NCBI RefSeq assembly: GCF_002776525.5
Contig: NC_045443.1
Location: forward strand, 52,007,216-52,071,215
DNA: 64,000 bases
From: Piliocolobus tephrosceles
Lineage: Eukaryota > Chordata > Mammalia > Primates > Cercopithecidae
Direction of reading: 5' to 3'
Notes under the pieces: model-generated
Databases searched by the model: none
Told to the model about the DNA's origin: nothing
Seen by the model: the letters and a program-made list of their open reading frames with translations, nothing else
Program-made: the position numbers and the translations under genes
Part shown: piece by piece, positions 10,439 through 22,630 of the stretch
Layout: the number at the start of each line of letters is the position of its first letter
How positions within the stretch are numbered: the first letter of the stretch is position 1

Positions 10439-11455
10439 ATGGGGAACAAGCAGGGCAGAAAAGCTGGAAATTCAAAAAATAAGGGTGCAACTCCCCCTGC
10501 AAAGGAGCACAGCCCATCGCCAGCAACGGACCAAAGCTGGTCAGAGAATGATTTTGACGAGATGAGAGAAGAAGGCTTCAGTCCATCAAACCTCTCAGAG
10601 CTAAAGAAGGAATTACGTACCCAGCGCAAAGAAACTAAAAATCTTGAAAAAAGAGTGGAAGAATTGACAGCTAGACTAATTAATGCAGAGAAGGTCACAA
10701 ACGAAATGACAGAGATGAAAACCATGACACGAGAAATACGTGACAAATGCACAAGCTTCAGTAACCGACTCGATCAACTGGAAGAAAGAGTATCAGCGAT
10801 TGAAGAACAAATGAATGAAATGAAGCGAGAAGAGAAACCAAAAGAAAAAAGAAGAAAAAGAAATGAACAAAGCCTGCAAGAAGTATGGGATTATGTAAAA
10901 AGACCAAATCTACGTCTGATTGGGGTGCCTGAAAGTGAGGGGGAAAATGGAACCAAATTGGAAAACACTCTTCAGGATATCATCCAGGAGAACTTCCCCA
11001 ACCTAGCAGGGCAGGCCAACATTCAAATTCAGGAAATACAGAGAACAGCACAAAGATACTCCTCCAGAAGAGCAACTCCAAGACACATAATTGCCAGATT
11101 CACCAAAGTTGAAATGAAGGAAAAAATCTTAAGGGCAGCCAGAGAGAAAGGTTGGGTTACCCACAAAGGGAAGCCCATCAGACTGACAGCAGATCTCTCG
11201 GCAGAAACTCTACAAGCCAGAAGAGAGTGGGGGCCAATATTCAACGTTCTTAAAGAAAAGAATTTTAAAACCAGAATTTCATATCCAGCCAAACTAAGTT
11301 TCATAAGTGAAGGAGAAATAAAATTCTTTACAGATAAGCAAATGCTTAGAGATTTTGTCACCACCAGGCCTGCCTTACAAGAGACCTTTAAGGAAGCCCT
11401 AAACATGGAAAGGAACAACCGGTACCAGCCATTGCAAAAACATGCCAAAATGTAA
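10439..11455 (+). CDS. L1 ORF1p, intact
   Basis: It encodes 338 residues, the usual length for primate L1 ORF1p. ORF1p is an RNA-binding chaperone that trimerises and coats L1 RNA in cytoplasmic ribonucleoprotein particles. Seen here: a basic N-terminus (MGNKQGRKAGNSKNK), a heptad-rich coiled coil at about residues 52-150 (LKKELRTQRKETKNLEKRVEEL region), an RRM-like central domain at about 157-255 beginning near KRPNLRLIGVPES, and a C-terminal domain with the conserved YPAKLSF near residue 280. The start follows the 5'UTR directly and matches the family start. No stop or frameshift is visible. A 63-bp spacer separates it from ORF2, as in bicistronic L1 RNA. An intact ORF1 suggests recent activity. 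Confidence 0.95.
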   Translation: MGNKQGRKAGNSKNKGATPPAKEHSPSPATDQSWSENDFDEMREEGFSPSNLSELKKELRTQRKETKNLEKRVEELTARLINAEKVTNEMTEMKTMTREIRDKCTSFSNRLDQLEERVSAIEEQMNEMKREEKPKEKRRKRNEQSLQEVWDYVKRPNLRLIGVPESEGENGTKLENTLQDIIQENFPNLAGQANIQIQEIQRTAQRYSSRRATPRHIIARFTKVEMKEKILRAAREKGWVTHKGKPIRLTADLSAETLQARREWGPIFNVLKEKNFKTRISYPAKLSFISEGEIKFFTDKQMLRDFVTTRPALQETFKEALNMERNNRYQPLQKHAKM

Positions 11456-11518
11456 AGACCATCGAGGCTAGGAAGAATCTGCATCAACTAATGAGCAAAA
11501 TAACCAGTTAATATCATA

Positions 11519-14500
11519 ATGGCAGGATCAAGTTCACACATAACAATATTAACCTTAAATGTAAATGGACTAAATGCTCCAATTAAAAGACACAGACTGG
11601 CAAACTGGATAAAGAGTCAAGACCCATCAGTCTGCTGTATTCAGGAGACCCATCTCACATGCAGAGACATACATAGGCTCAAAATAAAGGGATGGAGGAA
11701 GATCTACCAAGCAAATGGAGAACAAAAAAAAGCAGGGGTTGCAATCCTAGTCTCTGATAAAACAGACTTTAAACCATCAAAGATCAAAAGAGACAAAGAA
11801 GGCCATTACATAATGGTAAAGGGATCAATTCAACAGGAAGAGCTAACTATCCTAAATATATATGCACCCAATACAGGAGCACCCAGATTCATAAAGCAAG
11901 TCCTTAGAGACTTACAAAGAGACTTAGACTCCCATACAATAATAATGGGAGACTTCAACACTCCACTGTCAACATTAGACAGATCAACGAGACAGAAAGT
12001 TAACAAGGATATCCAGGAATTGAACTCATCTCTGCACCAAGCGGACCTAATAGACATCTATAGAACTCTCCACCCCAAATCAACAGAATATACATTCTTC
12101 TCAGCACCACATCACACTTATTCCAAAATCGACCACATAATTGGAAGTAAAGCACTCCTCAGCAAATGTAAAAGAACAGAAATTATAACAAACTGTCTCT
12201 CAGACCACAGTGCAATCAAACTAGAACTCAGGACTAAGAAACTCAATCAAAACCGCTCAACTACATGGAAACTGAACAACCTGCTCCTGAATGACTACTG
12301 GGTACATAACGAAATGAAAGCAGAAATAAAGATGTTCTTTGAAACCAATGAGAACAAAGATACAACATACCAGAATCTCTGGGACACATTTAAAGCAGTG
12401 TGTAGAGGGAAATTTATAGCACTAAGTGCCCACAAGAGAAAGCTGAAAAGATCTAAAATTGACACCCTAACATCACAATTAAAAGAACTAGAGAGAGAGC
12501 AAACACATTCAAAAGCTAGCAGAAGGCAAGAAATAACTAAGATCAGAGCAGAACTGAAGGAGGTAGAGACACAAAAAACCCTCCAAAAAATCAATGAATC
12601 CAGGAGTTGGTTTTTTGAAAAGATCAACAAAATTGATAGACCACTGGCAAGACTAATAAAGAAGAAAAGGGAGAGGAATCAAATAGACGCAATAAAAAAT
12701 GATAAAGGGGATATCACCACCGACCCCACAGAAATACAAACTACCATCAGAGAATACTATAAACACCTCCATGCAAATCAACTAGAAAATCTAGAAGAAA
12801 TGGATAATTTCCTGGACACTTACACTCTCCCAAGACTAAACCAGGAAGAAGTTGAATCCCTGAATAGACCAATAGCAGGCTCTCAAATTGAGGCAATAAT
12901 TAATAGCCTACCCACCAAAAAAAGCCCAGGACCAGATGGATTCACAGCTGAATTCTACCAGAGGTACAAGGAGGAGCTGGTACCATTCCTTCTGAAACTA
13001 TTCCAATCAATAGAAAAAGAGGGAATCCTCCCTAACTCATTTTATGAGGCCAACACCATCCTGATACCAAAGCCTGGCAGAGACACAACAAAAAAAGAGA
13101 ATTTTAGACCAATATCCCTGATGAACATCGATGCAAAAATCCTCAATAAAATACTGGCAAACCGGATTCAGCAGCACATCAAAAAGCTTATCCACCATGA
13201 TCAAGTGGGCTTCATCCCTGGGATGCAAGGCTGGTTCAACGTTCGCAAATCAATAAACGTAATCCAGCATATAAACAGAACCAAAGACAAGAACCACATG
13301 ATTATCTCAATAGATGCAGAAAAGGCTTTTGACAAAATTCAACAGCCCTTCATGCTAAAAACGCTCAAGAAATTCGGTATTGATGGAACGTACCTCAAAA
13401 TAATAAGAGCTATTTATGACAAACCCACAGCTAATATCATACTGAATGGGCAAAAACTGGAAAAATTCCCTTTGAAAACTGGCACAAGACAGGGATGCCC
13501 TCTCTCACCACTCCTATTCAACATAGTGTTGGAAGTTCTGGCTAGGGCAATCAGGCAAGAGAAAGAAATCAAGGGTATNNNNNNNNNNNNNNNNNNNNNN
13601 NNNNNNNNNNNNNNNNNNNNNNNNNNNNNNNNNNNNNNNNNNNNNNNNNNNNNNNNNNNNNNNNNNNNNNNNNNNNNNNNNNNNNNNNNNNNNNNNNNNN
13701 NNNNNNNNNNNNNNNNNNNNNNNNNNNNNNNNNNNNNNNNNNNNNNNNNNNNNNNNNNNNNNNNNNNNNNNNNNNNNNNNNNNNNNNNNNNNNNNNNNNN
13801 NNNNNNNNNNNNNNNNNNNNNNNNNNNNNNNNNNNNNNNNNNNNNNNNNNNNNNNNNNNNNNNNNNNNNNNNNNNNNNNNNNNNNNNNNNNNNNNNNNNN
13901 NNNNNNNNNNNNNNNNNNNNNNNNNNNNNNNNNNNNNNNNNNNNNNNNNNNNNNNNNNNNNNNNNNNNNNNNNNNNNNAAACAAGAAATGGGGAAAGGAT
14001 TCCCTATTTAATAAATGGTGCTGGGAAAATTGGCTAGCCATAAGTAGAAAGCTGAAACTGGATCCTTTCCTTACTCCTTATACGAAGATTAATTCAAGGT
14101 GGATTAGAGACTTAAGTGTTAGACCTACTACCATAAAAACCCAGAAGAAAATCTAGGTAGTACCATTCAAGACATTGGCATGGGCAAGGACTTCATGTCT
14201 AAAACACCAAAAGCAATGGCAGCAAAAGCCAAAATTGACAAATGGGATCTAATTAAACTAAGGAGCTTCTGCACAGCAAAAGAAACTACCATCAGAATGA
14301 ACAGGCAACCTACAGAATGGGAGAAAATTTTTGCAATCTACTCATCTGACAAAGGGCTAATTTCCAGAATCTACAAAGAACTCAAACAAATATACAAGAA
14401 AAAAACGAACAACCCCATCAAAAAGTGGGGAAAGGATATGAACAGACATTTCTCAAAAGAAGACATGCATACAGCCAACAGACACATGAAAAAATGCTCA

Positions 14501-15040
14501 TCATCACTCGCCATCAGAGAAATGCAAATCAAAACCACAATGAGTTACCATCTCACACCAGTTAGAATGGCAATCATTAAAAAAACAGGAAACAACAGGT
14601 GTTGGAGAGCATGTGGAGAAATAGGAACACTTTTACACTGTTGGTGGGATTGTAAACTAGTTCAACCATTATGGAAAACAGTATGGCAATTCCTCAAGGA
14701 TCTAGAACTAGATGTACCATATGACCCAGCCATCCCACTACTGGGTATATACCCAAAGGATTATAAATTATTCTACTACAAAGACACATGCACACGTATG
14801 TTTATTGCGGCACTATTCACAATAGCAAAGACTTGGAATCAAACCAAATGTCCATCAGTGACAGACTGGATTAAGAAAATGTGGCACATATACACCATGG
14901 AATACTATGCAGCCATAAAAAAGGATGAGTTTGCGTCCTTTTTAGGCACATGCATGCAGCTGGAAACCATCATTCTTAGCAAACTATCACAAGAAGAGAA
15001 AACCAAATACCGCATGTTCTCACTCATAGGTGGGAACTGA
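11519..15040 (+). pseudogene. L1 ORF2p, interrupted by gap and frameshift
   Basis: ORF2p is the endonuclease and reverse transcriptase of L1. The frame is open from 11,519 to the gap at 13,578 (about 687 codons). Endonuclease residues are visible: N in LTLNVNGLN, E in QETH, D and N in MGDFNTPL, D and H in LSDHSAI. The reverse-transcriptase domain follows, with TRQGCPLSPLLFN just before the gap. The catalytic FADD should fall just inside the unsequenced stretch. After the gap the frame runs from 13,983 to about 14,140. It then loses one base relative to the L1 consensus ('acccagaag' where 'accctagaag' is usual) and continues in a different frame to the stop at 15,038-15,040, through the HCWWDC motif. 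As assembled, the protein is broken. Confidence 0.88.
13579..13978. other. assembly gap (400 N)
   Basis: Exactly 400 Ns. Given the usual ORF2 length of 1,275 codons, about 705 bp should be missing here, so 400 looks like a placeholder or an estimate rather than a measured size. The gap lies in the younger of two nested L1s. Confidence 0.98.
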
Positions 15041-15300
15041 ACAATGAGTTCACCTGGACTTGGGAAGGGGAACATCACACAATGGGGCCTATCATGGGGA
15101 GGGGGGAGGGGGGAGGGATTGCATTGGGGAGTTATACCTGATATAAATGATGAATTGATGGGTGCTGACGAGTTGATGGGTGCAGCACACCAACATGGCA
15201 CAAGTATACATATGTAACAAACCTGCACGTTATGCACATGTACCCTAGAACTTAAAGTATAATAAAAAATAAAAAATAAATAAAAAAATTAAAAAAAAAA
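15041..15300 (+). other. L1 3'UTR with G-rich tract and poly(A)
   Basis: It contains the G-rich polypurine tract typical of primate L1 3'UTRs (about 15,096-15,117), able in principle to form a G-quadruplex. A partial short duplication of 'gatgggtgc' follows near 15,155-15,182, then AATAAA and an interrupted A-rich tail. Confidence 0.85.
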
Positions 15301-15315
15301 GAAAATTCTTTTCTT
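15301..15315. repeat. target-site duplication, right copy
   Basis: GAAAATTCTTTTCTT, the second copy of 9,383-9,397, immediately after the L1 A-tail. Confidence 0.95.
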
Positions 15316-17157
15316 TAAGAATGTTGAATATTGGCCCCCACTCTCTTCTGGCTTGGATGGTTTGTGCCGAGAGATCTGCTCTTAGTCTGATGGGCTTCCC
15401 TTTGTGTGTAACCCGACCTTCCTCTCTGGCTGCCCTTAACATTTTTTCCTTCATTTCAACTTTGGTGAATCTGACAATTATGTGTCTTGGAGTTGCTCTT
15501 CTCGAGGAGTATCTTTGTGCTGTTCTCTGTATTTCCTGAATTTGAATGTTGGCCTGCCTTACTAGGTTGGGGAAATTCTCCTGGATTGTATCCTGCAAAG
15601 TGTTTTCCAACTTGGTTTCATTTTCTCCCTCACTTTCAGGCACTCCGATCAGATGTAGATTTGGTCTTTTCACATAATCCCATATTTCTTGGAGGCTTTG
15701 TTCATTTCTTTTTACTCTTTTTTTTCTACACTTCTCTTCTCACTTCATTTCATTCATTTGTTCTTCAATCGCTGATACTCTTTCTTCCAGTTGATCGAGT
15801 CGGTTACTGAAGCTTGTGCATTTGTCACATAGCTCTTGTGTTATAGTTTTCATCTCTATCAGTTCTTTTAAGGTCTTCTTTGCATTGAATATTCTAGTTA
15901 TCCATTCATCCATTCTTTTTTCAAGGTTTTTAGTTTCTTTGCACTTGTTACGTAGTTCCTCCTTTAGCTCTGAGAAGTTTGATCAACGGAAGCCTTCTTC
16001 TCTGAACTCGTCAGAGTCATTCTCCGTCCAGCTTTGTTCCGTTGCTGGCAATGAGCTGCGTTCCTTTGGAGGGGGAGATGCATTCTGATTTTTTGAATTT
16101 TCAGCTTTTCTGCCATGCATTTTCCCTATCTTTGTGGTTTTATCTGCCTTTGGTCTTTGAAGATGGTGACGTACTGATGGGGTTTTGGTGTGGGTGTCCT
16201 TTCTGTGTGTTAGTTTTCCTTCTAACAGTCAAGACCCTCAGCTGTAGGTCTGTTGGAGTTTGCTTGAGGTCCACTCCAGACCCTGTTTGCCTGAGTATCA
16301 GCAGCAGAGGCTGCAGAAGATAGAATATTGCTGAACAGCGAGTGTTGCTGTCTGATTGTCACTCTGGAAGCTTTGTCTCAGGGGTGTACCCCGCCTTGTG
16401 AGGTGTGAGGTGTCGGTCTGCACCTAGTGGGGGATGTCTTCCAGTTAGGCTACTCAGGGGTCAGGGACCCACTTGAGCAGGCAGTCTGTCCGTTCTCAGA
16501 TCTCAACCTCCGTGCTGGGAGATCCATTGCTCTCTTCAACGCTGTCAGACAGGGGCATTTACCTCTGCCAAGGTTTCTGCTGCTTTTTGTTTAGCTATGC
16601 CCTGTCCCCAGAGGAGGAGTCTACAGAGGCAGGCCGGCCTCCTTTAGCTGTGGTGGGCTCCACCCAATTCGAGCTTCCCAGTGACTTTGTTTACCTACTT
16701 AAGCCTCAGGAATGGTGAGCGTCCCTCCCCCAGCCTTGCTGCCACCTTGCAGTTAGATCTCAGACTGCTGTGCTAGCAATGAGGGAGGCTCTGTGGGCAT
16801 GGGACCCTCTGGGCCAGGTGTGGTATATAATCTGCTGGTGTGCCATTTGCTAAGACCCTTGGTAAAATGCAGTATTAGGGTGGGAGTTACCCGAGTTTCC
16901 AGGTGTTGTGTGCCTCAATTTCCTTTGTCCAGGAAAAGGAATTCCCTTCCCCCTGTGCTTCCCAGGTGAGGCCATGCCTCACCCTGCTTCAGCTCTCACT
17001 GGTTGGGCTGCACCGGTTGACCAGTGCCAACTGTCCGACATGCCCCAGTGAGATGAACCCAGTAACTCAGTTGAAAATACAGAAATCGCCCATCTTATGT
17101 GTCGCTCACGCTGGGAGCTGGAGGCTGGAGCTGTTCCTATTCGGCCATCTTGGGCAC
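15316..17157 (-). mobile_element. full-length L1 (host copy A), 5' portion
   Basis: The rest of copy A: ORF1 antisense (about 15,316-16,129) and 5'UTR (about 16,130-17,157). The ORF1 start codon position (16,127-16,129) reads ATA instead of ATG on the - strand, and the frame is broken, so ORF1 is dead. The reversed YY1 motif (cggccatcttg) at 17,142-17,152 marks the 5' end of the element. Confidence 0.92.
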
Positions 17158-17165
17158 CCCCCCCC

Positions 17166-17435
17166 TTTTTTTTTTTGAGATAGGGTCTCACTTTGTTGCC
17201 CAGACTGGAGCACAGTGTCATGATTCACCTCCTAAGCAATTCTCTTGCCTCAGCCTCCCCAGTAGCTGGGGTCACAGATGTGCGCAACCATGACTAACTG
17301 ATTTTTGCATTTTTAGTACAGATAGGGTTTTACCATATTGGCCAGGCTGGTCTTGAACTTCTTGCCTCAAGTGATCTGCCTGCCTTGGCCTCCCAAAGTA
17401 TTGGGATTACAGGTGTGAGCCACCATGCCTGGTTA
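17166..17435 (-). mobile_element. Alu (older type)
   Basis: Antisense Alu, from 'ttttgagatagggtctcact' to 'gagccaccatgcctgg'. It is diverged (AluJ/S-like) and abuts the 5' end of L1 copy A through a C/T-rich junction at 17,154-17,176. Confidence 0.9.
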
Positions 17436-17439
17436 GTTA

Positions 17440-18004
17440 CTAAGTTTTAATAGTTTTTCTTTTTAGTAGACCCCTCAGTGTTTTATATATGCCAGGTCAT
17501 ATCATCTGCAAATATAGTTTTACTTATTTCTTTCCAATCTTGATATTGAACCTTGCCTACTTTTTTCTCATCTAATTGCCCTAGCTAGACTTCCAAAACA
17601 ATGAACAGAAGGAGTAAAAATAGACATTCCTTTTGTTTTTTCCTGATATTAAGGGGACAGCATCCAGCTTTCACCATTATGATGTTAGCTGTAGGTTTTT
17701 TTGTAGATGTCTTTTATCAGGTTGAGGAAATATCCTTCTATTTCTATCTTATTCTGTGGGTGTGTGTGCGTGTGCATGTGTGTATGTGCTTTAATCAAAA
17801 AAGGGCACAGGTTTTGTCAAATGCTTTTTCTGTGGTTATTGTGATGATCATGTAGTTTTTATCCTTTATTCCTTTAACATGGTGCACTCCATTGATTGAC
17901 TTTTTCATGTGTTGAAGAAGCCTTGCATTCTGGGATAAGTCTTATTTGGTCATTGTATATCTTCCCCCCCCCCTTTTTTTTTTTTCCTGGCAGTTATGTG
18001 CTGG
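17440..18004 (-). mobile_element. old L1 ORF2 fragment
   Basis: Antisense reverse-transcriptase-region sequence ('tcatatcatctgcaaatat', 'aattgccctagctagacttcc', 'gccttgcattctgggataag'). A TG-rich run lies at about 17,756-17,788, and a C9/T12 run at 17,966-17,986 marks the break. Confidence 0.7.
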
Positions 18005-21000
18005 AATGGGAAGTACTTTCCTTTATATGTTGTAAAATCCCATTGAGATGGAACCTACATTTATCATGATATTCCCCCCTTAAATAAAGTCTACTTTAAC
18101 AAGTGCCATAAATATTTTCTTCTTTAAACAGCTATGGTGTCTGTGACTCAGGTAGAATCACAGTCATCATCATTGTACCCCGACCTCTCATCCAGGGCCT
18201 TACATGTGTTCCTCTGAACCCTTTGTCTTCAATCCACAGGGACTGTTCAGGAATCTGTTGGTGAGTCAGATTCCTGAACCATTGCTCTGGATAACAGTTC
18301 ACTGAAGCTAAGGACAGATTTTGATTCTTAAGATTCTGAGTATACTAAAAAACCTGGATTAGAGTCTCAGAGCAACAGAAGCTGAATTTGAGGCCCAAGT
18401 TTCTTTGTTTGCAAGAAGTTGGGATATAAGCAGCTGCTTATAAGAAACCAGGTTAGTCCCGGGTAAAAGGAGGTGGGTTAGAGCCCTAGACTTCTTTGTT
18501 TGAAAGATACCTGCTGGACTAGAAGTCTCTCTTCCTGGCTCTCTCTGTCTTGAGTGAGGATTGATCCCTGACTTCCTGGGTTGGTAGTTTTCTTCCTGGC
18601 TCTCAGTCTTGAGTGGGAAATTTTTCTTGGCTCTTTGTGAGGCCTCTCCATTCTCTCTATTTTATCCTGTCTATCTCATGGAAAATTCTCAGTTGGCTGA
18701 AACTCCCTTCTTGAACTCCTACTGACTATATGCTCTACCAATCTGTCCACCTCCTTCCTGTTGGCATAAATTTGCAGAGAATAATTTGGAACTTCATTGT
18801 CCTCTTTGGGAAACTTATGATCTCCCCAAACCGGCTTCTGTAAGGCCTCTCCCTTCCCATTCCTCCTTTGTTCTTTAACCACTTTTGATCTTCCCTTCAG
18901 CTCTCTTGAAGCCTTTGATATGTCCCCTTTTTAAGTCTACCACCTTCATCCTTCTGTTCATTCTGCCAGGCTTTTCATTTTCCACTTCAACCTCTCAGCT
19001 CCCAACAGTCACTTGAATTGTAGAACCCTTGGCCTCCATTGGGGGCTCTCCTTAAGAGACTGAGGGAACCCTGAGTGATCCCCAAAAGCAATGATTAGAG
19101 GCTGAAAACAGAAAAAAAAAAAACCTTTGGAAGCAGACTGGATGTTTTGTCCACTCAGGGTGTTGGATACACACAAACAGCTTCGTAACAATTCACTGAC
19201 ATTTTAGCCCACAACTTCCCTAAGATGACAAAGTCTTAAACATTTCTGCTACAAGTGTTGGTGAACAGATGTCCTTAAGTTGTCCTATTTGCCAGAAATG
19301 CGATTTGGATAAAAATATAAAGTAGAAGAAAGGTGAGAGGCAATTATTTTACATAAAACAGAGAATTTTGTATTACCAACTTATGGCTAAACTTTTAAAA
19401 TGAAAGCACTAAGATCTCTACAGTCTGTATGTTTCTGTATGTGTATATGCATGTATGTTATGTTTATGTGATATTTTTCTACTCCCAAATGTTATTATCA
19501 AACTAATTTATGGAATTTCTTAGAGGATTTCTATGCAAATTGACTTAGAGATAAATGAATGCTTATATAAACATTCCTAAAACTCACAGAAATTTAGAAA
19601 CTAATTCAAATGTCTTTCAAGTTAATGTGACTTGGGTAAGTCTTTGGTAAATAAGATTAGTTTAATATTGTTAGTTTAGTAAAAAGAGCTGTGTTCTGGG
19701 TTATCAGCATTAAGTATAATAGAAACACATTTATATTCTACTTGGGTTTAATAGTCATATAAGGTTAAAATAGTTAAGAGGGAAATAACTTGAGATGATG
19801 ACTAACTTTGCTTAATGTTCCACCAAGTCTACCTGAAAAATAGTTTCTTTTTGGTAACTTGAAACCTTAAGTTATCCTAAGTTAAATGATGCATACTCAT
19901 TGAATATCTAGATTATTTCCAAATAAGATAAAATACTGAAACGATTACTGAGCATAAGTTTAAGTTTATATATTTTTGGCATGTTGCTTTTATACAGTAT
20001 AAAGAGACTGAATATATTTGAGTCTGTTAATTTTTGTCACATTGAAAAATTATATTATGAGGAAGCATATGCCTCTAAAATTGTGAAATGGTATATTCAT
20101 CACATTTGCAAGCTTGCTACAGAATGCTGCTATGTAACAAAGAGAATTCACAATTATCTACCTCCTAATTTTCTCTATAAAAGAAAGCTTACTAATGGTT
20201 AAAAATTATAATAAATATGTGAAAATAATTAGGAAAAAAATTCTTCATCAAAAGTTTTCGGGGAAAATAGGATATATCTTTGATAAGGAAAGATATGAGT
20301 ATGAAGGATGTGTTTTTGTTAAGGGAAAAAGAGAGTAATTTTATCTTAAAGTTAGATGACTAGTTGTTCCAGAATGAGGAATAAGAAAAATACAGAGCAA
20401 AACTAAAGGATACAGGAAGTTGCAGAAGGCTTGTGGAAAAGGAAATTTATGTGTAGTTAAGCTGGCTAAGATTTGAATTCCTTTGTTTATATATTTTAAA
20501 ATATGAGACTTAACATCAAAAGTACACGAGTGCAAAGCTAGAATATGGTTTTCTCTCTGTTAAAAAGACAAATTTTGGGTGGGGTTTGCCCTTAACAAGA
20601 GATTGTGAAAGACTTATCTTTAACTTTTGCATAATGTGTCTGGGAAACCAATATTTTGTGTCTTTTCTGAATAATTTCCTCTGTTTTCTTTATCGTGTCT
20701 TTGATTACTTAAGAGTCTTTACCATATTAAAAGAGCTAAGGGTTTTGTTTATAACTATGTAAGCTTCTGTCTTTAAAATCTTTTATTGTCACTTTGGTTA
20801 AATGGATAACTATTGTTTCATGGTGGCCTGTGATCCTACTTACTCATGTATTTAAACCTTTTGACCTTCTTGACAATCTCTAACAATCAGATTCTTTATG
20901 AGGTCTTTTTGACCTAAAACTGACTGAGATGTCACAGACGGCCCCTGGAAAATATTCAAGAGTATTTTTCTTTCATTTTGCAAAGTAAACTGGTAAAAAT

Positions 21001-21240
21001 AATTTAGTTTATTTGATATGTTAAGTTGCATGAAAATGTGTCAAATAAGAAGTGATGCTTAACCTTCTCTAGGTTACATTTGTGTGGGTAAAATGCTATT
21101 TTCAAGAAGTCATATAAAATTTCTAGAAATTTCACATGTCCTGGTATGAAGTGATCAGTTATAATTCCAATTATTATTTTAAACTTTGTATGTCACAAAA
21201 TAACCAAGTTTTCTTATTAAATGAACTATCATCAGATCTT
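18005..21240 (+). mobile_element. ERV1-like internal segment, copy A
   Basis: It shares an extended, collinear but diverged match with 45,550-47,767. Examples are 'cttcattgtcctctttggg', 'gatcttcccttcagc', 'aatagattagtttaatattg'-like stretches and 'aaattgacttagaga'. The layout and leader-like repetitive 5' part suggest the non-coding or decayed internal part of a class I endogenous retrovirus, but I cannot name the family. An ancient segmental duplication is the alternative. No open reading frame of useful length survives: the best are 68 codons on the - strand at 18,676-18,882 and 73 codons on the + strand at 19,981-20,202. Confidence 0.45.
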
Positions 21241-22630
21241 TAACCTGGATTTATATTTGTTTTTCTTTTTAAATTCTTGTACCAGTACAGCACTGTATTG
21301 GTTACTGTAACTTTATATTAATTTTTGATATCTAGAAGAGTAAGAGCTGCTGGTTTGACTTTCCTTAGAGCTGTCCTGGACATTCTGGGTCCTTTTTCCT
21401 TGACTTTTTATGTATGTTTTAATAAAGCATATTCTTTTATGCATGCATTTGTATTCACCTACACACACACATCCAACCTTTTGAAATTCTGATGAGTTTT
21501 GCATCAAATATATAGAATTATATGAGGAGAACTGGAATTTTCTAATCTATGTAATGTTTTATTTCTTAGTTTATTTTTCCCTTTATTTACTTTCAATAAT
21601 GTTTTCTAGTTTTTTGTATAGATGAGATTCACATATCTTTACAGTTATACACACCTTTCCAATACCTGATATTTTCAGTTCATAAAATTTCAACCCTCTG
21701 ATGATGCATAGTGCTATCTAATTGTTTTAATGTTTTACCTTAAGTCAAAAAAATTAGAGCACATTTTCATAAATTTATTGGTTATAAAGATGTCCTCTTT
21801 TCTGAAGTCTTATTCAAAACTTTTCCCCATTGGTTATATTGGATTATCTTTTCCTAAGGAATTTATAAAATAGTCTACTTAACAGTTGTTTGTTAATTAC
21901 ATGCATTATAACTATACCCTCTAAATGTGTGGCTTGAATAGTGCTTTGGATGTAAGAGCTTTTATACTAGTTTAATTCATCAATCTATCTCTTCAGGGTT
22001 AGTGCTTTGATTTTGTTCTATATAAGAAATATTTGTGTGAACTTCATGAACTTATTTTTCTATATTATCTTTTAGAAGGTTTACTGTTACACTTATTATT
22101 TAGCTATATTATCTAAAGAATAAACTATTTATTTGGAATTTATTTTAGTGTATTAAGTGAAGTCGAGTATTTTTTGTCTTCTATACGAATCTTGAATTTA
22201 CCTATCAGCATTTTTAAACCATCTTTTCTTCACTTTATTTTAAAATTCAATTGGTCACTGTATATTTATGAATTAGTTTCCGCTCTCTCTCTTTTCATCA
22301 TCTAATTGTAAATCCTCATTACAAGCCATACTGTTTCACTGGTGCAATTTTATTGTATTTTATTTTTAAAATTTATCTTTAAAGTTTTGTATATTTAAGG
22401 TAAACAATGTAATGTTTTGATACACACAGTGAAGTTATTACCACAATTCAACTAATTAGCATAACGTTCTCTTTACATAGTTACTTTTTTGTGGCGAGAA
22501 TACTTAAAATCTACTCTCTTAGCAAATTTCAAGTATACAATAAAGTATCATTAATTATAGTGACCTAGCTGTATATCTCTAGAATTTATTCATCCTACAT
22601 GACTGAAATTTTATACACTTAAAATAAATA
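21241..22630 (-). mobile_element. old L1 (L1M) fragments
   Basis: Antisense ORF2 ('tgtaccagtacagcactgta', 'aagagctgctggtttgac') to about 22,370, then L1M 3'UTR-like sequence ('ttttgatacacacagtgaag', 'ctagaatttattcatcctac') to 22,630. These are probably two elements or a deleted one. Confidence 0.65.

Larger units (their letters stand above)
9398..15300 (+). mobile_element. young full-length L1 (copy B) nested in copy A
   Basis: It starts 'ggggggcggagcaagatgg', the canonical full-length L1 5' end, and ends in an A-rich tail at 15,264-15,300. Perfect 15-bp target duplications flank it. Order: 5'UTR 9,398-10,438, ORF1 10,439-11,455, a 63-bp spacer, ORF2 11,519-15,040, 3'UTR. It is inserted in the opposite orientation inside the ORF1 region of copy A. 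Perfect duplications and an intact ORF1 imply a lineage-recent insertion. A 400-N assembly gap interrupts it. Confidence 0.97.

Noticed and set aside
11519..14011. 830-codon reading frame running through the N gap
   Set aside because: The true gap size and frame are unknown; the end after the gap is out of the ORF2 frame and stops at once.
17756..17790. Second microsatellite (TG-rich)
   Set aside because: Short and imperfect; mentioned only within the L1 entry.
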